Assembly (NCBI GenBank): GCA_036172665.1
Contig: CM069872.1
Coordinates: 22,423,001-22,487,000, forward strand
Origin: Prosopocoilus inquinatus
Taxonomy: Eukaryota > Arthropoda > Insecta > Coleoptera > Lucanidae
Length of the DNA: 64,000 bases
Direction: 5' to 3'
The first letter of the stretch is position 1. Every line of letters starts with the position of its first letter. Below, piece after piece: positions 30,240 to 40,429 of the stretch. Below the pieces are notes generated by a model that saw nothing but the letters and a program-made list of their open reading frames with translations, was not told the origin of the DNA and did not search any database. Both the position numbers and the translations under genes were made by a program.

Positions 30240-32019
30240 CAAACTGAATTTCTTTGTCCCACCATTTTTTTATTTCATTTTCAGCATGTCTTATGCAGTT
30301 TGTCCGTATTTCAGGAGTTACTATGCGTAACGCTTCCCTCCACAAATTGATGCAGTTTTCAACTAACCTACCTTTACGTCCCACATACTTATTATAATAA
30401 GGCTTTACAATGCCCTATACATTTTCAATGGGGTTACAAATACAATGGTACGGTGGAAGACGCAGTATTTTATGTCCATACTTTTCAGCTATAGTGTCAG
30501 CCACATAAGTTTTTGGAGGTTTATTGCTAGAATCAAAATTCATTAATTACTTATTAATTAACAAAGGTAACCAATACTTACAGTAGCACTAGTTGTAATT
30601 TTTTTTTCGTGCCCCAAGCTTTCTCAGATTGTCGGGGAGGCGTGTGGCTAGTTACTCTTATTGCCGTTTGCGGCTGCGTCCGTCTTGCAGTTGTTATTTC
30701 TCCTTCGGCATTCGCCTTACAAACTGGGGAAACGCAGAAAACCCAATTTGAAGGAGCCGGTAAGAATCCGAAACACCTCTGACACATAAGTACTCTATCT
30801 TTCATATAGAATCCATATGAACCAGGAAGAGATTCGAACTCTCGCCTAATACTTGCCCGGTTCATAGTCATACGCTTTGTCAGAGCGCTCAACCAACTCG
30901 GCTATGCAACTACTTAGAACTAGGCTACTTAATAATTGAGGCTTTAGAAAATTTGCATCGAAATCAATGCCATTGTTTATGAGCCATTCTTGAATCTGCA
31001 TCTTTCTCCAAGTTGAAGTTGGGGTATTATTTTCTAATGTGCCTTGATAAAATGCATTGTCCATTATAATTAATGAAGGTTGTTAATTTTTCAATAATTG
31101 ATTTTCAAATCATCTTAGAAAATTTTCTTTATTCATGCAGCCATGATAATTCTCATGTTGTTTAGAAGTAGAGAATATTAATTCCGCACCCTCGATGAAG
31201 CCATTTTCATTACCAGCATGAAGAATTATGTATCTAAATAATACAAAAAATATTTTCATGTCTGTTATTTTTTTCAACATACCTTTTGCCTTCAACTTTG
31301 GTAGACTTCACACTTTTAACGTTGTCATCCTGCCATGACCGACCAATTGTGCCATCTTGCAATATCCAAGTTTCGTCAAGAAACACAAATTGATACAAAG
31401 TTTCATGCTTGTTGTTAACGTATGAGCTCAAAAAATCGACTCGTTTAAAAGCAATGTGGGTCTGTTCCATAAGGCCCCTTCGGGGTTTACCCTTTTTCCA
31501 TCGGAAACCTATTTCCTTTAAAATCTTCCAAAGTGAAATTCGGCCCCTTTCAAAAAGGTGTTTCTCCTTTAACTTAGTTTATCTAATGTGATATGTTGTT
31601 CTGCAATTAACATCAATAAATAAAAAGAAAACTTGAATTTTATTATTTTAAAAACTTACCTTGTTTGTACATTATGCATCATGTATATAATGTTACGAAT
31701 TTCAATCTTATTTGCCTCACTTATTTCACAGACTGTTTTAGGTCGGGAACGTTTTCTTCAAGTATGTAATTCATTTCCAGTACACATATTTGTAGCAAAA
31801 CGATTAACTGTTGTGAAACACAATTATAGGGCTGCTGCGACACGCTAAAAAAACGTGATTTTTAAAATTATGAGTAAATTGCCACATGTGACATGCAAAA
31901 TTTACATCTCTCACTGCAGTTAATGGGAGAATTGGCTCTCCACAGTCACGCTCTTTCTCAAAATACGAAATTGGCGTAGCAACCAATTGCTTGGATTGAC
32001 TACACAAAGGTTTCGGCAT
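30240..32019 (-). pseudogene. Tc1-like DDE transposase, multi-exon, split by a SINE
   Basis: Reading minus: an N-terminal block MPKPLCSQSKQLVATPISYF with helix-turn-helix remnants (32019-31640), an intron, then HLFERGRISLWKILKEIGF and YQFVFLDETWILQDGTIGRS (31570-31295, first catalytic Asp in LDETW), a second intron, YIILHAGNENGFIEGAELIF, SLIIMDNAFYQGTLEN (second Asp) and TWRKMQIQEWLINNGIDF, and after the SINE GHKILRLPPYHCICNPIENV (30480-30420, third residue). These are the ordered blocks of a DDE_3-type family common in insects. Two or more in-frame stops near 31100 and the SINE make it dead. Confidence 0.8.
30590..30912 (-). mobile_element. tRNA-derived SINE
   Basis: On the minus strand TAGCCGAGTTGGTTGAGCGC is an RNA polymerase III A box and, about 60 bases on, GAGTTCGAATCTC a B box. 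The A-B spacing and anticodon region do not fold into a normal tRNA. A unique body of about 200 bp (GTGTTTCGGATTCTTACCGG...) follows and the element ends in an A-rich tail (poly-T at 30600 on the plus strand). It interrupts a transposase gene. A target duplication was not resolved. Confidence 0.75.
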
Positions 32020-32059
32020 CTTCAGAATTAGTAGACCACTTTTAGTTTTAATAAAAACT

Positions 32060-32620
32060 GTTTAAATATACAAGCAAACTGTCTAATTACAAACGAAGCT
32101 CCAAACATACAATAACAACAACTGACACTTGACAGAATGATTACTGGCAACAGCATTCGGTATTACCAACTTAATTGACTCTTAATTGTACATAGAATGT
32201 ACATAATGAATGCGTGTTAAGTTGGCTTCATTGAAGAGCGACAAATTAAAACCACTAATAGAATTGATGTCACAGATTATGGGAAAAATATTTAAAAAAA
32301 TATTGTGGGAAATTGAAATATGATTTAAAATTTACCCCGAATGCACGTTCCGTTCACTTGCTGCAGAGTAAAGCGATACGTTTCATAAAAAAGGTTATAA
32401 ATCTGTATCATAAACTTTTATGGTTTATTGGTATTAGGTAACTATTCGAACCCGCGCAGCGCAACCTTGACACGATTCGAATTCCTGAATGATATATGAA
32501 CAGCTGTTATTGCAAAGCTAGGCCTTTATTTTAATTGTACGAAATGTTTTAAATTATTACTATTGAACGACAGCAAAAAAAAAACTATTAAAAATTAAAT
32601 TAAAACAATTATTTGTTTTA
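32060..32620. other. No gene seen
   Basis: AT-rich DNA between two transposase remnants. Confidence 0.35.
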
Positions 32621-32624
32621 CTTG

Positions 32625-33674
32625 TCAAAGAAGATGTTCAAAATGCAATCCAGTATTGTCGATGCAAGCTGTAGACCTTCTCCTCATATTTTCTTGGACA
32701 CGTGCGAAAACATTCGGAGTGTTGCGTATTATTGTAGCTGCATCGTCGATACGTTGAATTAATTCTTGCCGCGTATTTAAAGGAGTGGAATACACAAGTT
32801 GTTTCATCCACCCCCACAAAAAGAAATCACGACGATTTAAGTCCGGGAACCGCGGAGGCCAAAGCACGGGCCCATATCGCCCAATCCAGCGATTGTGTGT
32901 CTAGCCAGTCTCTGACAACACGAGCAGCATGAGGAGGTGCTCCGTCATGCAGGTACCACATATCACGTAGGATTACTAATGGAACATTTTCTAACAAAAT
33001 GTCCAAATTGTTTGTTAAAAAGTCTAAATAGTTTATGGCATTTACGTGTTGCGGTAAGATGTGCGGTCCTATCAAATAATTGTCAATTATTCCGGCACAC
33101 ACGTTCACTTAAAATTGTTGTTGGTGCCGCATTTCCACGAAAGCATGTGGATTTTCATCGCTCCACAAGTGCGTATTGTGTGCATTCCGAACACCGTCAC
33201 GAGTAAATTGGGCTTCATCGGTGAAAAGCACGACACTTAAAAATCTATTATTTTCTCGCAGTTTATTAAGTAACCAGCGACAGTACACAACGCGACGCTC
33301 TTCGTCACCTGGATATAATGCTTGTACTTTTTGTACCCGATAAGGATGTAAACTTTGCTCGTGAAAAGTCCTGATTACCGTAGATTGCGAAACACCAACT
33401 CTATGTGCCACTCTTCGGGTGCTAATGCCACGATATCTAAAATATCTCTTTGTGCCTCCAATATTTCCAGAGGTCTCTCGCGGCCCCGACCTCCTGCAGG
33501 ACGATAAGACCCAAAATCCCGCAAATGTACCACGGCAGTAAAAGTACTGTGATGCGGCACTCGACGCAATGGAAACCTTTCGATCCACAAACAGCGCGCG
33601 TGATGTGCATTTCCTAAAGATTCACCATACAACAGAACGATGTCTGTTTTTTCCGCTGTTGAAAAATCTGCCAT
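32625..33674 (-). pseudogene. Mariner-like transposase (DUF4817-type), frameshifted
   Basis: From MADFSTAEKTDIVLLYGESL at 33674 the helix-turn-helix region runs to about 33430; a frame change leads to ISTRRVAHRVGVSQSTVIRT and FLSVVLFTDEAQFTRDG (first Asp). After a stop near 33109 the frame continues with VNVCAGIIDNYLIGPHILPQ, DMWYLHDGAPPHAARVV (second Asp) and, in a third frame, RFPDLNRRDFFLWGWMKQLV (third acidic residue). The right end of the element is probably the CAGACTCACCCTGTA at 33989-34003; the left end was not found, so the copy may be truncated. Confidence 0.8.
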
Positions 33675-34009
33675 TGTATGTGCACTTTTAGAAAAATGCC
33701 GAGTAGACTGATGAAACACTTTGCGCTTGCAATTTCACGGTCGCACTAAACCACCGCGTTCTGGGAAGGGCATTACCACGTTCTCATAAAGTAATGAAAC
33801 TTTATTAGACATCTGCAGCTGTGTGTACGATAAATTCCCATTTTCATATACCAGTGCAGTGTTGTGTTTTTGGGTACGATTTTTGATTAATTATATCTCG
33901 GAAATCGTTATAGGAATTTTTTTTTTAATATTTCTCACATAACCTGTGACGCCGACCCTATTAGTGGTTTAAATTTGTCGGTTCTTTTCAGACTCACCCT
34001 GTATTAACT

Positions 34010-35190
34010 TTGAGTCACTCCAAGATTTTGAACTCGACATTGAGAGATTGGTATGCATGGCGTACGCAGATTTTCATCGGTTGGCTATCCAAACATTCAT
34101 CGACGGTGTTAAGAATCAAGAAATGCAACAAGTATTGTGTTTGGGTAACTTCTCTAAATGCACTGATGTACTGGCCCGTGCATTGGAATTCGAGGCAGCC
34201 AAGCAAACCTCCAGAAGTTTGGTACGCGTACAAGAGGTGAAAGTTGCTAATGGGAAATTCTGGAAAGGCTACCTTGAAGAGGGAAAATCCATGAACAAAT
34301 TACTTGTTAGAACTGTGGTAAACCAGGTCATTTGAGTTCCAATTGTCGGCGCAAACGAGTACGCCAAAACGATGACAGTGAGTCTTTAAACTAAAACCTG
34401 ACTGATTCTCCGGATAGCGCCAAGATTGTCTCCATTTCCAGGATAAGGAATAATAAAAATAGTTTGATAGCAGATGGATAGATTGGCAAAAGATCTTTCC
34501 AATTCACGATTGATACAGGAGCGAATGTGTCCATTATAAGAACAGATCTTTTACCAAAGTGGAAGCTAATGCATATCAAAAAATTATACCACATCCAAAC
34601 AGCTACTGGCGAGGAAACTCCATTTTGTGGTAAAGCCGAAACTGACATGAACATTGGAAGTACGAAATTTAGATACAGGGTGTTAATGGGCAGATATTAT
34701 TAATGATTTCATACTTGGAATTGACTTCATGAAGGAAAACTGTTTGGGCGTAGATTTGAAAGATAAAGTGCTACGAATTGGTCCGAAGAAATACCTCTCC
34801 ACGTTCCTGGGAAATTTACCAACAGCGCTAAAAGTGAAACTTAACGCCTTAACCGATAATTTAATTCTGGCGAAGTTGGAGGGCAGTTTTGGTAGCTATC
34901 CTGCTGGAATCATAGAGCCAACTGAGAACAGCAGCGCCAAGAAAGGAATTTTACTGGCTGGGACTCTGGTGAAGATCCAAGAAACAATTCCTATTCATCT
35001 TGCAAATGTCAACAGTTACCCAGTGACTATACCCAGCGGAACAATGGTGGGCAAATATCAAGCAATTGCTTCTATAAACCACATTCAAATAAACGATGCA
35101 TCCGCTCGGCATCAGTCTGACACTCTACTGCCACTACTAGAGAAATTGCTGGAACGTTCGAAATTTCTCCTTGCTTCACGATGATTCCAG
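34010..35190 (+). pseudogene. Ty3/gypsy-like retrotransposon gag-protease fragment
   Basis: Frame-shifted pieces in order: gag capsid end LAIQTFIDGVKNQEMQQVLC and ALEFEAAKQTSR (34080-34210), a CCHC zinc knuckle NCGKPGHLSSNC (34310-34350), and an aspartic protease FTIDTGANVSIIRTDLLPKW (34500-34560) with DTGA active site, then LGIDFMKENCLGVDL (34705-34755). A following 151-codon open frame (34729-35184) is the protease-RT linker. RT, RNase H and integrase are missing: the copy passes straight into LTR-like DNA at 35190. Confidence 0.8.
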
Positions 35191-35390
35191 CACGTTCGAG
35201 ATTACAGCGACCTACTATAAAAGTCCTTAGAGGCGCGCGCGTTAGTTCAGTTATGAGTTCGCAAGCGAAGGGTTCATACCTCGAATAAATAGAAAGTACA
35301 TTTTGTAGAACTCGAAAAATTTGATAGACAAATGTTGCAGCTCATTACTATTGTGTTTTTAATTGTGTGAAGCGACAGTTTGTAATTAAA
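35185..35390 (+). repeat. LTR-like sequence after the gag-protease fragment
   Basis: TATAAAAG (35218), TTCAGTTATG (about 35248) and AATAAA (35285) come in the order of an LTR promoter and polyadenylation signal. Adjacent placement to gag-protease with no pol suggests a deletion between internal DNA and 3' LTR. Borders not defined. Confidence 0.5.
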
Positions 35391-35442
35391 TAATAATTAA
35401 TTTCAAGAACATAATAAATGTAAATAAATTACTTTTTGCCAT

Positions 35443-35621
35443 TTTTCAACCGTTCTCTCTTCATAACCAGCGGTATTTAATTCTGCTGTTATATTCTGCC
35501 AATGCATTTTATAATATTTGCGACCATTACGGATTGCAAATTTAGCAGAGGCGAATGCTCTGTGTTCCTCCATACAGTTGATCATGATTTCCCAATGAAT
35601 ATCTCTAACTTTGAAAGCCAT
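35443..35621 (-). CDS. Zeste/Myb-SANT-like DNA-binding exon
   Basis: From the ATG at 35621 the codons read IHWEIMINCMEEHRAFASAK...KYYKMHWQNITAELNTAGYE...VEKWQK, with the three spaced aromatic/Trp positions of the zeste-type Myb/SANT-like domain often found as the first exon of transposon accessory genes. A GT donor at the end (AAAAAGTAATT) supports an exon boundary. The remaining exons were not found. Confidence 0.5.
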
Positions 35622-35979
35622 CTAAAATTGAAATGATACAAATTAATGTTATCAAAATTAAATAAAAAAATAAATAAACTCATTTTCTTATTATAGGAAA
35701 CTTACCTTTGTAGAAAAAAGAAACAAACACTATTTACCTACTTATCTTTAAAATTTAGTTTAGGTAAATATTGAATAATATAATGCGCAAAGAACCGTTT
35801 AGGTTTAGAATAAGCAAACAAATGAAAGCATGTCACTGTACTCGAACTTAAAATATGCAGAATCGTGCCTAGCCTTAAAGATCGCACCACATATCTCAGT
35901 TTCTACAAATCTTTAAACCCGTTGGCAAGTACTTGAAAAACACCTCAAAAGACACGTAGAGTTCGCTTCATTCCAGTTA

Positions 35980-36200
35980 AAACTGCTTAGATGCATCTTG
36001 TAACACAATTTCATACGTGCTTGCGCAGCTAGTACAATGACGTCCAAATGACGTTTCTTTTTGGTCATATCTGACGTCAAATGACGAAAAAAATGACGTC
36101 ATTTTGTGACGGTCTAAAGACACATCCCACGACGTCGTGGTAACGTCTAATACGACATATGGGCAACGTCGAAAATCGAGACAAAATGACATCATTCGCG
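35980..36200. repeat. ACGTC-rich segment with a TGACGTCA palindrome
   Basis: GACGT or its complement occurs about ten times in 220 bp, including ATGACGTCAT near 36095. Whether these are CRE-type sites or a repeat relic cannot be decided from the sequence. Confidence 0.45.
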
Positions 36201-36270
36201 TGTATGTTCAGACCTTATCGTACATAAAATTTACTACTTCTGACCAGTTATTAGGGACCTTAAATAAAAC

Positions 36271-36880
36271 GGATATTAAAAGGGCCAATTTTTTATTGTT
36301 ATTTAAATCATAACATTCCGTAATTTCTAAGTAAAACAATATCAAATATGTTCATAAGAACATTTATATACTACATTCATACATAATAAAAACTATTACA
36401 AAGAAGGCAACATAAAGTCCATTGAATGGCATTATTAAACATTTGAAACGAATATTAAAAGCGCCAATTTTTTTTATTATTTAAATGATAACATTCCGTG
36501 ATTTCCAAGTAAAAGTGTATCAAATATGTTTATAAATATATATTATAATACTTAACAAAAACTATTCCAAAGAATGTAAAATAGGCAAGGCAACATGAAA
36601 TCCATTGAATGGCATCATTAAACATTTTCAAACGAATATTAAAAGCACCATTTTTTTTATTATTTAAATGATAATATTCCGTAATTTCCTAGTAAAAGTG
36701 TATCAAATATGTTTTAAATATATATTATGCTACTTAACAAAAACTATTCCAAAGAATGTAAAATAGGCAAGGCAACATGAGGTTCCAATGAATGGCATCA
36801 TTAAACATTTTGAAACGAATATTAAAAGCGCCAAATTTGTTTTAATTTAAATGATAACATTCCATAATTTCCGAGTAAAA
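36271..36880 (+). repeat. Tandem satellite, ~182-bp unit, about 3.4 copies
   Basis: The anchor AATATTAAAAG(C/G)(G/A)CCA recurs at about 36272, 36451, 36634 and 36819, spacing 179-185 bp. Each unit shares ATAACATTCCGTAATTTC, a TATCAAATATGTT block and CAAAGAA...GGCAACAT...GAATGGCAT(C/T)ATTAAACAT. Confidence 0.85.
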
Positions 36881-36889
36881 TACGTTATA

Positions 36890-37110
36890 TATATATTAGA
36901 AAAATTTTGTGCAAATCTTTTTTGATTGCAGTGAGAACCTCGAGCAGCCTCTGGACAGCTGTTTCAGCCCTGCTTGGGGCTTCTTCAGCAGAAACGTAGC
37001 TCGACATTCCCACTGCAGACCAAAAACGACTTGCCCAATTTATTCGCAAATGCGATGTAAGAATGATGAACATATAAAATAGCGACATCTTACTATCGCT
37101 TTTTGACCTA
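36890..37110 (-). repeat. Dispersed repeat (related copy at 45405-45545)
   Basis: GCCCCAAGCAGGGCTGAAAC, then ACAGCTGTCCAGAGGCTGC and CACTGCAATCAAAAAAGATT read on the minus strand match 45450-45530 on the plus strand at about 85%. AGCGACATCTTACTATCGCT also recurs near 45417. A (TA)n run flanks this copy. Probably the end of a retroelement family. Confidence 0.6.
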
Positions 37111-37424
37111 ACATTGCAGTAGGATAGACAAATTGAAGCGGGATTTGCTCCTAATGAGTCCCCCATGCAAGGCGGCCATGCTTGCTGTCAAATGTTATAT
37201 GTTCGTTATATATATATATATACTTCTAAAGTTAAAGTATTAGATAAAATTACATTCTCATATTTGCGAAATAATATTTCAAATTCATAGATATATTCAA
37301 ACAAATCTGACGTAGGGAAACGTAGAACGTTTTCTTTATATCCTTTAAGCTGTGCAAATTTATTTACTATAGTTTAATTAATTGATTTTTAACACTTTCA
37401 TAACAGGTGTTACAAATAGCATAA

Positions 37425-39463
37425 TTACATTTTATAAATAATAGCTCCAATTAAATAATATAAACTGGCTTGCAACCTAATATCCATTGTTGAAATATCC
37501 TCAAGTACACTCACAATTATTTTGTCTTCAACCTCATATGGTTTATTTGTTTCGGCTTTACTCATTTCGTCACAATATTTTACAATATGGTTGGCATTGT
37601 CATCTTGGTAGCTGCCACGTTTTACATTGACTTCAAACTGTGACAAGCACACTAGACGTAAAGATACCTTAAACATGTGGGCATCAGGAACAGACTGTCG
37701 ACATCTTATTGAAGAGAAAGTATTTTCTAGGGCATCTTGCGTTAAGCGAGCCAGCAAAATATAATGAAAATGCTCTTCCTCTAAATAAACTTTTTGAATA
37801 TCTAGTGCAGTTTCAGTTGATAAAAGTATACCTGTTTGAAATGGCATCCGTGTATTATTTACAGACACATTGTAAGTAATATGTTGGACAGATTGCAATG
37901 TCTTCATTTTTTAACGATAATGCCAGAGATAACGACTGGTTAATAACTTAAACCACCTGTGCATCACTTCAATAAACCACGCAGTGCTTCTATGTCTCTT
38001 GTCAATCTTTTTTAATGCAATACAATACAGAATAGCTGCTGAAACATCATGGTTGATCAGTGCAACGCTTATACCAACATTCAGTTTATCAAAATGAGAT
38101 GGATAGATTACATTATGTTTCAACTGTGGGCACAACTTGATCACATCACCATTATCAATTTCATAAAGCTGTTTGATAGGCACAACGGAAACATCGTTTG
38201 ATGACAAGCTATATTTTTGAACTATTGATTCATGTAAAATAAATGTATAGCCCTTTGTAAACGCAGAAGCGAGAGTTTTGAAAACATGAACAGGATCTGG
38301 CATAAAAAATAGTTGCTTATCGGCGTAACAAGGATGTTGGATGTAGTTATGAATTTTGCTATATTTTGCTGCTACAATGTTGAGCATCTTCCATAAACTA
38401 CGATTTTGTGGACCCATATCTGATATTACCCGAATATTAATTCCAATACCATGAGCTCGCTTAATTATTTCTGTTATTCTCTGGTATACTTCTTCAGCAC
38501 TGAATTACTTTCCTGTAAAATCGTATCCTACAATCTGCTTCCACCGAGTTGAAATTCCACCAAGCATATAAACTAATGCATGGGTAGCAATTTCTTCAAA
38601 GTTTTCTCTTCCAGAAGATGATTTGAGCGTAGGTCTACCAACAATCTGTGACAGTGTGTTATCGAATTGTAAGTCAGGCCTAATTGCCATTTCATCAAAT
38701 ATGAGAACGGCATGCTTTTCTTCTGGTTCAAAAGTCTCCACCTATAAAATAAGACGCAAATAATAACAAAACTGTACATAAACAGGTAAACTTTGACAAA
38801 TAGCAGAATAATGAATTATTGGCTAGCATCAAAATCTGAGAATTTTGGAAATGTTAACAAATTTCTACTTTTAATAATAAAAAAACTTTACTATGGTTAA
38901 TGGTTCAAATTTTTATATGCAGACAAATATTTTCTAAACATCCACCACTACTCACTTTAACTTTTAACATGTTCATTATTTCATCTAGAATACCTGGACG
39001 AAATTTCAAATTTGTGATACCATGTTGCAGTGTACGATGGCTTGGGTATGGAAGATTTTGTCTACAAATTTCTTCATATCCCTTGGTCCCACATACCATG
39101 TATAACTTCAATGGTTTCTTGAGACCATGTTGATCCTTTACAATTATTTGTTTCCAAGTACTGTATTTGATCTTTATGAAATTTTTTTTCTAAATTAGAT
39201 TGACTTTTTTGTTTCAATTTCTGTTCATACTGTCTACACTTTCTTAAAGCTTCTTTCAATTTTTTTCTTAATTCTTTAATAGCGTTTATTTTCTCCACTT
39301 CCTGCAGTTCGAGATCAATTTCTTCATCGGCTTGGAAGCTGTTGCCATTTATTTCATGCTCAGTAACCGCTGATTTTTTTATTGGAGGATTTTCTTCTGC
39401 ATCGTTTTTTGTCATCTTGTCTTGAAGTCTCAAATTGGTATTCAGAAAAATGTACCTATTCAT
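37425..39463 (-). pseudogene. P-element-type transposase, THAP domain missing, stops and frameshift
   Basis: Reading minus from 39463: an acidic region and a coiled coil (ELRKKLKEALRKCRQYEQKL), a DNA-binding/hinge part with TKGYEEICRQNLPYPSHRTL (after a frame change near 39110), then the RNase H-like core LIFDEMAIRPDLQF (38720) and INIRVISDMGPQNRSLWKML (38430-38380), the MPDPVHVFKTLASAF block, and the GTP-binding insertion/C-terminal region to 37425 (SSIRCRQSVPDAHMFK). In-frame stops lie at about 38505 and 37911. Order and motifs fit P-element/THAP9-like transposases. A THAP-like exon is found separately at 62065. Confidence 0.78.
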
Positions 39464-39484
39464 ACAAATATTATCATTATACGA

Positions 39485-40055
39485 GGTCTGGCAATTAAAT
39501 ACCCGGACTCATTTTTTTTTAAGAGGCCCTGACAGTCGGAAAACAATAGAACGGAAAGAGTATTGACAGGTATCCATTCCTCCTTTTATGTGCAAAATTC
39601 TAGTTTTGTAGCCAAATCAGTTTTCTTGTAATCGTTGATTAAATCAGACCTTGTAAGTGCCTTGCGACGGAATTATGTTAAACACTAGAGTCAAACAACG
39701 TATTAATGTGAAATTTCTCTTTAAACTCGGAAAATTGGCCATGAAGTGTTATGAAACTTTGCAAAAGGTATAATTGTCTATCCCGTACACAAGTTTTCGA
39801 GTGATATAAAAAATTTAAAGAGAGGCAAAAAAAGTAAAGATGAGCAAATCGAAATACAAAGCAATGTTGTTGTAGTCTTTTTCGATATCTGAGGTGTTAT
39901 CTACATCAACTGAGTTCCTGATGGCCATACAGTTAACCAACATTAATATTTACAAGTTTTCGAAAAATCTCCGTGAACGAGTTCGGAAGAGAAGGCCAGA
40001 TTTGTGGAAAGAAAAGTCGTGGATTCTGCACCAAGACAATGCGCCGGCTCTAGGG
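39485..40055 (+). pseudogene. Mariner (DD34D-type) transposase fragment, internally deleted
   Basis: RVKQRINVKFLFKLGKLAMK (39695-39755) and LSRTQVFEWYKKF are the N-terminal helix-turn-helix part; after a deletion VVVFFDI*GVIYIN (39870-39905) and LWKEKSWILHQDNAPAL (39995-40050) are catalytic blocks, the latter with the second Asp. It starts with GAGGTCTGGCAATTAAATAC at 39483, likely the inverted end. Dead copy. Confidence 0.75.
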
Positions 40056-40405
40056 ATACCGGTACCCGATAAGTTTACTACCCGGGTACCCGTTATTGAT
40101 ACCCGGGTAATTACCCGTTACCCGATAAGTACCCGGGTATCCAATAAGTATCCGATATTCGACAACTACTTGGCTATCCGATAAGTATCGACTAACAATT
40201 TAAAAAACCAGTATAGAATTATCTGAAGTAATTGATGCTCATTCGAGCAAAATGTTAATGTAGGTCACATCAGGCAAAATGACATGAAGACTACTTGGTT
40301 GTTCGGCAATTTCGGAATATCGGGTAAAGGATAATTATCGGGTAACGGGTATTCAAAAAGAGGAACCGATTCCATCTAAATAAACGGGTACCCGGGTACC
40401 CTCTT
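40053..40405. repeat. TACCCGGGTA-rich inverted/short repeat block
   Basis: Many variants of ACCCGATAAGT and TACCCGGGTACCCGTT on the left (40060-40190) are mirrored by ATTATCGGGTAACGGGTA and AACGGGTACCCGGGTACCCT on the right (40335-40402). The block follows the mariner fragment exactly where its coding sequence stops, and looks like a fold-back insertion. Confidence 0.65.
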
Positions 40406-40429
40406 TGCATACGTCCTCTTCATTTCCGC

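Noticed and set aside
30846..30912. Functional tRNA gene on the minus strand
   Set aside because: A and B boxes are present but the spacing and anticodon arm do not form a tRNA, and a SINE body with A-rich tail follows.
35403..35621. Complete zeste-like gene
   Set aside because: Only one domain-sized exon with a donor site is seen; no further exons could be supported.
37201..37222. (TA)n run as a regulatory site
   Set aside because: Simple microsatellite next to a dispersed repeat; no gene context.
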